Origin: Excoecaria cochinchinensis
Lineage: Eukaryota; Streptophyta; Magnoliopsida; Malpighiales; Euphorbiaceae
Length of the DNA: 64,000 nt
Assembly (NCBI GenBank): GCA_947683425.1
Contig: CANTUQ010000076.1
Span: 1,674,001-1,738,000 of the forward strand
Direction of reading: 5' to 3'
A program made the position numbers and the translations under genes. Below, one piece after another: positions 56,284-64,000 of this stretch (the first letter of the stretch is position 1; every line of letters begins with the position of its first letter). The notes below the pieces were generated by a model. It was not told the origin of the DNA, did not search any database, and worked only from the letters and a program-made list of their open reading frames with translations.

Positions 56284-57473
56284 TGTAGACACCGGGTCTT
56301 GAGGCAGTCCAGGTCAGAGTTACCCGATGAAGAAATCCATGTTGGTTTCCGGATAAATGGATGGAATTCGGAGGTTTTCGTCTTTCGGTTTCACAAGGAT
56401 TAAAATCTTTTTCGCTATAGCGTGAGGTTTTGAAAAATTCAGCTTCAAATTGGAAGTTTTGCTCCACAGACGGGATGGCCGTCAGAAGTAGGGATGCCGG
56501 TCCCTACTTGGGGTGATCCCCGTCTTTATGCATAGTAGGGACATCCAGTCTGTAGCTAGGGATGGACATGCGTCTTAGTAGGGACACCCGTGCCTAGTCC
56601 ACGTTACGGCCAGTCTGTAGCTAGGGATAGACACGTGTCTGAGTAGAGATGCCCGTCCCTAGTCAGCGTTATGGCTCGTCTGTATCCAAATTTTCACGCG
56701 TGCTCTTAGTAGGGACGCTCGTCGGTATTTGCAAGGATGCCCGTCGGTAGTGGATCTGATCAGTTATCACCGGATTTGATAAAATTTTATCTCAAATCTT
56801 TCAAATAGGATAAGTTTTGGTTAAAAAAATTGAATTTTAAAGACTCCTTTTAAAATTCAAACTCAAAATTGATGCTTATCTGATTTTATCTCCAAAAATT
56901 CTATAAATTGAGAGGGAAAATTCATTTTTAGGGGTTAGAAAATTTGATAAATTTTTTGGTGGAAGAAATTAACCATTTTTTGAGAGATTGAATTTTTTAG
57001 AAAGGTTTTTTGTGAGCAATTTACCAAAAAGCTATAAAATCTCTATTTTCAGAATTTTATTTGACAAAGATTCTTCAAATTAATTGATTTACTCAAATTC
57101 TTCTTGTGAATTAAGCCAATTTGAGGTAACGAAATTCATTCGTTTCCATTAATATAGCTAATTCAAACATTCGATCGATATTAAATTTTCAAGAAGGGAA
57201 AATTTTCTTACTTTGATATGTTTTTTATTTGATCCTTGTGGAGCGTGCGGGGACCGAAACCATCTGATATTCACCCAAAAAGGTAAGATCCGAGGGTAAA
57301 CATTCTGGATTAGCACTTGTGTGATTTAATTAACTTATATTAGTCATTTTCATTTTTTTTTATCTTTTAAATTATTTCTTTTAAAGTTTCCTATTATTTT
57401 CTTTTCTTTATTTTATTCATCAATTTTGATACTGACATGTTTATTCCTAAGAGTTATTTTCTGACCATTTGGA
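56284..57473 (+). repeat. Element E 3' LTR, truncated
   Basis: It starts TGTAGACACCGGGTCTTGAG and is nearly identical to 40604-41801 outside the GC-rich cassette. It stops in CTGACCATTTGG, so about 840 bp of the LTR are missing, and family Z LTR sequence in inverted orientation follows directly. Confidence 0.9.
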
Positions 57474-60400
57474 TAATTGCTATAAATAAGTAGGCAATAA
57501 GTTAATGATATTGAGTGAAGCATAACAAGTAAGAATAAGATAATTGAACTTAGAGAGTGAATTAAGAATAAATTGGGAAATGGTATATTATTGTCATTTA
57601 TCAGTAGAACTACATGGTTCTGATTCCCAATTTTTGGGATACTTAGGAAGCTTGAAATATTCATTTGAAGCCCAAACCAAATCTTAAAATTGTAATATTT
57701 TAAAAGTTTTAAACGTATTATTGCTGAAATAAATAAGCTATCCTCATTAAAGTCACAAGATTGTTTTAGGCATGAATTAAGAACACATGTGAGAACGAGA
57801 AAGTCTAGGATTTTAAATAGATGAATAATTTGACTATATGTAGTTAAGAGGAGCTAAGATTAGGAAATGTTTCAGTAAAATGAGTAAATGGTATGATGTT
57901 AAAGAATATGTTTTGGTTTAGAAATAGTTGGTCTTAATGTTTAAATGTATATATTGCTTGAGATGCACACAATGGATGTATACAATGATTTACAAATATT
58001 ATAGCGGGAGAATTTATAATGGGCACTTATGGTATCTTTCAACTTTTGTACTTTGTATAATTGTTTTGTATGCATGTGTTTGGCATCAACAACCACTATG
58101 AGTGGCTGTTTATTATATGGTTTTCCCCACTAAGCCATCGCCTCTCATTTGAATCATTTATCCTTTCTTACAACCATAGGTCTATAACAAAGTCATACAT
58201 TAATGTTCGGAACGAGTAATATCAAATCCTTCCCATTAATGGTTAACCATCCCATCCAATTATATAATTTAAACATGGTCTTATTATTCTCAAAGGTTAT
58301 TCATACGGAAATTAAAAACACATAACATCCATGTTTCACAATAACGTTTTGTCAAGACATACATATAAAACAATTAATCATACTTATAACACATAGCATT
58401 CTTACACCTTTATTCACTTATACATATACATATACAAGTTATCATCAAATATATTCTCGTTTTTCAATTACATCCTTGCAATTAGAGATTACCCGTTTTA
58501 GCGAGGAAACATATAATGAAATACCAAACATATAGGTACTAACGATTATATTTCATATAATGCATAGGGATTCTTATATAGAATGCAATCAGAGGGGAAA
58601 TCCATAACATAAATTTCAAATCAAACTCATACCTATAGAATTATAATGTACGCATTATCATATTACCATTCATTTCTTAAACATATATATAATTATGCAT
58701 ATGATTACAAAGTAGTGGATAACGAGTGAACACATTAGTACCTGTATTTACAACAAAAGCAATTTATTTCCTTTTTATTCAAAAATATTTTCTCATTGGG
58801 GAATCATAAACAAGATCCAACTCATAGAGATCGCGAGGATCCAAATGGGGACCTGATCAGGGTCTAGAATGCATTGGGCTACAGCGAACAAAACTCTATA
58901 GGCAGGCCTATCTATCCATAACTCTATTGACGCAGGAAACATATGTTAAATACATCATAAAATACTCATTTCACATTTACAATTTCTCTTTACAATATGT
59001 ATCATTAATATGATCAAACACTCATTTACTTGCATGTTATTATTACTAATCATAAGTCTGAGCAGTCAAACAGTCACATTAAATAAATTCGTTCTATTAG
59101 ATATCTTATGCACACTTAAAATTATCAAGCAAGTTTGCACTCTTCCATATATATATATATGTGTGTTCAAAATGACGAGTGCAGATTAGTTCTCATAATT
59201 CAATTATTAATCACATGGTGAAACATATTATAATTCATATTTTAAATCATATGTCTGTACCATAAGTGAGAAACCATGCAATGTATAACAATTAAAAGTT
59301 TCTTGAAACAAAAGAGGAAGGTCACGTTCGCGACGACCTGTCGTGCTCGAGATGACCTGTCATTCTTGTGACAGAAATAATTGGCATACAGAGGCGCGGT
59401 TGCAACAAATAGCCGCACTCGTGAAAAGGAACTGACCGATCTCTATCACGCTCGTGACAGAGGGCGGGTAGGCCTCGGTCGCACTCGCTCACTCAAAGAT
59501 GCTCGCAACAAAGGATAACCCCGGTAGAGGCTCAGCTACCAAACACTCTATCGTGCCCACGACATGAGTCGCGCTCACGACAAAGTGCTCCTAAGGAAGA
59601 GCTCGGATCACTGAACACTATCGCTCTCACGACAGAATCGAGCATCCCACATAGATGCCGAGCTCAACACAACTTCCACACCCAAATCTTTTCCAATTCA
59701 TGCAATTAACCTATAGAATTTCCATAAATTCATCCCATGACATTCAAAACATTTTACCCAACTCAATCATACAATAAACATACAAACTTCTCAATTTCCT
59801 GAAATTATAATCAAAATTAAAAAGTCAAAGCATTCAAAAACGACATAAATCCCAAACCTGACTTCCTTTGCTCCTATAAGCTCATTTGATTTCATTTCCT
59901 AGCTCACAAACTCCTCCATAGTCACAATCCTCTAATTCCTCATTAAATACACATATAACATCAATTTCAGTTTTTAGCTATACATTAAGAAATTGAAGAA
60001 AGCAAAAGATAATATCTTACCTTTCTAACTCAAACCCTTCACCTAAAGCACTTAAACTCGAAGATTCCATCATCCAAATCTTAGGGCTTGCATTTAGAGA
60101 GAGAGAATTGCATTGTGAAGAAGAAGAAGAAGAGGAAGAAGAAGATTGTGGGAAAGAGAGAGAGGTGAGCAGAAATCTGCTCTCTCTCATGTCTCTCTCT
60201 TCTTAAATACGTTAACCAATTCAATCTCATCTCTAATGCCACATGTCCCTTTTCTATTGGTTTTTATTAGATTTTTATGTGAAATTCCCCTTTTAATCCT
60301 TTAACTCTTACTCCATCTTACAATTAACTTTTAACTCTATTATTCCCAACATTGACCCACACAATTAATTAATTCCCTCAATTGAGTAATAAATTCATAC

Positions 60401-60717
60401 TTCACAAATTTACAATTAGCCGCACTTATCGAAACTTTTATATTGAAATCGAATTCGTCCTTTCGGCAACTCGACACCACCATTACATAAATTCGGACAT
60501 AATACTAATCGATTCTCATAACTTAACTCTCATGATTACTTATTTCATACAACCTGATCCATATAGGTAAAATGACAAATTAACTTTAACCTTATTAATT
60601 AATACCAAACACGTCCTCAACTACTTTTAGTCATTTCAACAGATCAAATAAGCACTTCATGCACTTAAGCATTCCAACATATACGAATCTGACTAGGGTA
60701 CTTATCGTAGTGTTACA
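57474..60717 (-). repeat. Second copy of LTR Z, internally rearranged
   Basis: 58141-60717 follows 910-3450 in the same orientation. 57474-58140 matches the reverse complement of about 230-905, and the part equivalent to 1-230 is absent. Its minus-strand start TGTAACAC at 60717 is intact and sits in a gag fragment. The cassette is at 59330-59660 and the GTAAGAT donor (rc) at 60015-60021. Confidence 0.85.
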
Positions 60718-61359
60718 GTAATGCCTTAATTGGCTCATTCAGACCTTTCTCAAACTGCTGGCAACGAAATTCCTCAGTAAGCACTCCCTCAGGTGCATAC
60801 TTGTTGAGCCTGTAGAATTCCTTTTCATACTCAGCTACTAACAATACTCTCTGTCTTAGACTCAAAAACTATTTCCAGTTAGCTTCCCGATATGCCTTAG
60901 TGATATACTTGTTACGGAACTCCTATATAAAGAATTCCCATATAACCGGGTTTGGACGCATCATATGTCTTAAAACAACCTTCCACCAGTCGTAGGTAGA
61001 TCCTTAAAGTAGTGAGACCATGCACTCCACCTTCTGCTTTAGAGGGCATCTTATTTCATCCAATAGCCTCTGAATCTTTTCAATCCAATACTCTGCCTTG
61101 ACCGACTCATCCAAACTGGACCCATAAAATTCCTCCGCACCATGCTTCCTTAATGATTCTAGCGAAGCCTTTGGTGCTGCCATTCGATCAAGCACCCTCG
61201 CCATGTCTTATTACATCTTCAATAAGGCTTCCATAGGAACCATTAGAACATCACTCCCATAATTACTGGCATAGACTGACCAGATTCAAACACTTTCGGA
61301 TCTCGGGGATTCACACTTTCGACAGTCTCTTCTCTAGTGTCTTAAAAAGGATCCATCAT
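60718..61359 (-). pseudogene. gag fragment H on the minus strand
   Basis: From an ATG near 61359 (MMDP...) it shows EEFYGSSLDESVKAEYWIEK, STYDWWKVVLRH, VAEYEKEFYRLNKYAPEG and EEFRCQQFEKGLNEP, the same Ty3/gypsy capsid family as gags A and B but more diverged. Stops include TAA in the SLL-GSTYDWW segment and TAG before EFRNKY, both where the other gags have Gln. It ends at 60718 where LTR Z starts; the zinc knuckle and 3' end are lost. The N-terminus repeats the theme TVESVN seen in C. Confidence 0.8.
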
Positions 61360-61446
61360 TCTGATGTAGAAACAAGGACATCCGCATTAGGTCAACACAA
61401 CTATACGCATCCTATTTTGCACTATGACCAAAAATGGCTAAACTTA

Positions 61447-61462
61447 TGCTCTAATACCACAA
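61447..61462 (-). other. Primer-binding site of element H
   Basis: Read on the minus strand, TTGTGGTATTAGAGCA is one base off the initiator-tRNA-Met core and adjoins an LTR end ending GGCGTTACA. Confidence 0.7.
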
Positions 61463-61464
61463 CT

Positions 61465-61806
61465 TGTAACGCCTTTCCCAACCACTCTCTTAGCTCCGCT
61501 AAGGTAGTTGAGAACGATCGTGACACAACACATACTCATACACTTCACATAATTAATACACATGCAAATCCGGAATTAATAAATTTCATTTACATACGCA
61601 GTAAAATTCACATTCAATCACATGCTCTTATACAAAACCTTTACTTTAGATTACATGCTTCATTAATTATTACATAGCGAAAATGTCTAAGTACAAAACA
61701 TATTTAAGTATACAAAATGCCAAAACCTACACCAATGAAAATCCTAGTGTTGACCGTTGGATATGCGGATCCATCCTTTAAGATTACTTCGCTCCGGAAC
61801 CTACAC
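61465..61806 (-). repeat. 5' LTR end of element H
   Basis: The last ~340 bp of a minus-strand LTR (terminus TGTAACGCC, rc), cut at 61806 by the start of a forward G-family LTR. Confidence 0.7.
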
Positions 61807-64000
61807 TGTAACACCCCGTTTCCCACCCTAGTATTTTTAGCAATTTTGTATGTGCATTTTTGTGTGTGATATTTTAATTTTTGGGTTCATTGCATGTTTT
61901 TGGGATTTTTATAGGGTGTTATTGCATGTTTGGAGTTAGTGTATTGTGTTTGGGGTTAGACTTAGGTGATGTGATATAACACCCCGTTTGCCCCCTAAAA
62001 GTTGAAGCCATGTGTGCATGTGTGCATTATGTGTGTGAAGGCATGTGATAAGGGCATTTTGGGTAAAATGCATGTTTTGGGGATTTTACTAGAGTGTGTG
62101 TACATATAGGTTATTAAGGTGTGCTATGTTGGGTTTTGTTAGTGTATGCATGTTCACATATTGGTAGGATGTGCTTTAGTGAGGATGGCATTGTGTGTGT
62201 TGTAGTGCTTGTGGGTAGGGTGTGAATGGTCAACCTCTAGCAATAAGGAAATAACACTTGGCTAGGGTAAGGAAAGAGGGGTAATTAGAAGAAAGACAAT
62301 AAGGGAAACAAATTTTCCTATCTCATTCCCGTTTTTCTCTTCTTCCTATTTCTCTTCTTCCTTTTCTCACCATTTGAGTACCCTAGCTTGGATCCAAGAG
62401 TGTGTTGGTGGGAATTGATCATCCCTTAACCTCATTTGGTAAGTGTTGTTGCATTTCTTCTTCTTTATCTTTTCCTCTTCATCTCTTTTCTTAATTTGCT
62501 GGTTTGGAGTTTTGATTTGGGTTTGTTGTGTTTGTATGATTTTAGTTTGGGTATGTTTGTTAGTTGAGCCTCCTCACGATCCCAAGGGGAAGGAGAAGGC
62601 TGGTGGAAGTGGTACCAAGTGATTTTGGAGCTAAGGACTTTAGGTTTGGGATTTGTTTGGTTTTGTCTGTAATTTGATTATTTATGTTCATATTGTAATT
62701 TACGCCTTTGCATGTGAGTTCTGGAAAATTGATATTTGATGAGGCATATAATGGTGTATAAGTCATGAATTTTGAGTATGTTGGGTTATAAAACTTGAGT
62801 TGTGATTTTATTGAATTATATATGCATTTGATTATGTTTTAGATTGTAAATTGCTGAGTTTGGGTTTGGAAGATTTAAGTATGCTTAATGTATGATTTCT
62901 CCAAGTTATGGTTATGAAATCGTGGGTTTTAAGTTGATTTTGATGAGTATATAGTTTGATTTTGAGGTATGTTAGGATTGGATTTCGAGTTATGTGATTT
63001 TCTGGCATTTTTCTGGGTTCGGGTCATTTTACACGGCTATATGGGGATTCCATACCGCCGTGTAAATGCCCCTTGGAATGCTTGTCCGTCGGGCCACACG
63101 GCGGTAAGGAACTCCATAGCGCCGTGTAAGTGCCTTTTGGGCACTTGTGGGAAGGGAAGGACACGAGTTGTGTCCCTCATCCATGACTCGTGTTCCCCGA
63201 TTTACACAGCGGTATGGCTTTTCCATACCCCCGTCTAAAGTGTCTTACATGGCGGTAATACAAGGTCATGCCGCCGTGTAAAACGCTACTGTCCCCTATT
63301 TTGGTAAAATTTCCAATTGTGTTATTTTTGCTCCTTTTTCTTCTAATTTGGGTTTTCAACCTTTATTTGTGTATTATTAATTAGTAAATGACATTAATTG
63401 CCATTTCAATTTAGTTAACTTATATTTATGGTAAATTATATCTCATGTTTCATGTTATGCATATCTAAGTTCATGGTTCTCCTGTATGAACAATATGTTA
63501 TACTTGAATGTGATTTAATGGCTTATGCATGACCTGCAAGAGTCAGTCTAGTGGATAGTTAGGCATGCCTAAAAGAGTCCTTTTGCTACAGCCTCTGTAC
63601 TGTTTCGGACCCTAATCAGGTCCCTATTTAGTTCCTCACGAACTTTTACATGTTCGGATCTTGTTTAAGATCCCTTTGTAAAATGTTTTGAAATGAGAAA
63701 ATATGATACTATTTTCCTAATTCGTACCTTTAAGGTACTACTATGTGTCAATTTGTACCCATAAGATACTGCTACGAGATTACTCGTTATCCACTACTAT
63801 GAGTTAGCAGGTGTTTTGATTTGTTTTGAGTATGATTATAAGTATTTGAATCTGAATGACTCCAATTATGAGTATATGAGCTGTTGGCATTTGAATATGT
63901 TATTGAACCTTTGAATGATTATGAATGGTATTTTATTATGATTATATCTTATGATATTCAGTATGCCATTATCATATGAGATTTGCCTTGACGACCATTA
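61807..64000 (+). repeat. LTR of family G, copy 2 (runs off the window)
   Basis: It starts TGTAACACCCCGTTTCCCACC. A second, similar start (ATAACACCCCGTTTGCCCCC) occurs at about 61977. A pyrimidine-rich leader (62325-62370), a GTAAGT donor (62439) and a hairpin cassette (63025-63290) follow. From 62437 it parallels 7957-9984 through the GGATAGTTAGGCATGC block. The 3' end is outside the window. Confidence 0.75.
63025..63290 (+). repeat. Hybrid hairpin cassette of LTR G (copy 2)
   Basis: ACACGGCGGTAAGG/CCATACCGCCGTGTAA-type hairpins flank a different dyad at about 63160-63195 (GACACGAGTTGTGTCC and ATGACTCGTGTTC), which is the kind found in LTR B. Confidence 0.7.

Larger units (their letters stand above)
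40604..57473 (+). mobile_element. Element E: Tat-lineage (Ogre/Retand group) Ty3/gypsy retrotransposon
   Basis: It has a 5' LTR (about 40604-42642), a TGGCGACTCC-type primer site, gag-protease-RT-RNase H-archaeal-type RNase H-integrase in that order, then about 6.4 kb of extra sequence, a polypurine tract and a truncated 3' LTR (56284-57473). The extra region carries an antisense ORF, a sense ORF and tandem repeats. A second RNase H and extra ORFs downstream of pol are known marks of the Tat lineage. Many stops and several frameshifts make it inactive. Confidence 0.93.

Overview
This window looks like nuclear heterochromatin from a flowering plant, probably a eudicot. I see no host gene, tRNA, rRNA or CRISPR array. 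Almost every base belongs to a retrotransposon or DNA transposon, and all coding regions are broken. Most translatable stretches longer than 60 codons are chance frames inside LTRs.

Layout, left to right. 1-4749: a minus-strand LTR element (family Z) with one long LTR and a short non-coding interior. 4750-10650: LTR fragments of families F and G between two pieces that resemble a minus-strand Tat-lineage LTR. 10651-39776: a gag-only LTR element (A) that has been hit three times. Its 5' LTR holds gag-only element B (11689-23995, target duplication GCTTG). B's 5' LTR holds minus-strand element C (13538-19227, target duplication GCAGC). A's gag zinc knuckle holds an 11.7-kb CACTA (En/Spm) transposon (26401-38073, target duplication GAG) with degenerate TNP2-type and Transposase_24-type genes. 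A's 3' LTR is cut by an LTR fragment (D, 39777-40603), and D is cut by a large Tat-lineage Ty3/gypsy element (E, 40604-57473). E carries gag, protease, G-patch, reverse transcriptase, two RNases H, integrase, an antisense plant-mobile-domain-like ORF, a sense Athila-ORF1-like ORF, a 140-bp higher-order tandem repeat and a truncated 3' LTR. 57474-64000: a rearranged second copy of the Z LTR with an internal inversion, a minus-strand gag fragment (H), and a G-family LTR running off the window.

The gag-only elements A, B, C and H use an initiator-tRNA-Met-type primer site. Their gag resembles the chromovirus Tekay/Del type and stops at the gag/protease boundary, so they would need enzymes supplied by another element. 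They match the class called TR-GAG. Element E has its own enzyme domains but many nonsense codons. Most of those codons are TAG or TAA where glutamine is expected, which fits C-to-T decay of methylated DNA.

The most interesting signal lies in the non-Tat LTRs. Every family complete enough to judge has the same plan on its own strand: a pyrimidine-rich leader, a GTAAGT-type splice donor, a GC-rich cassette of inverted repeats whose sequence differs by family, and then a conserved double stem-loop ending in a TAG/CAG acceptor-like site. This suggests a large intron inside the LTR carrying an exchangeable hairpin cassette. Element E has a comparable cassette upstream of its LTR TATA box, and one of its motifs recurs in E's internal divergent promoter region.
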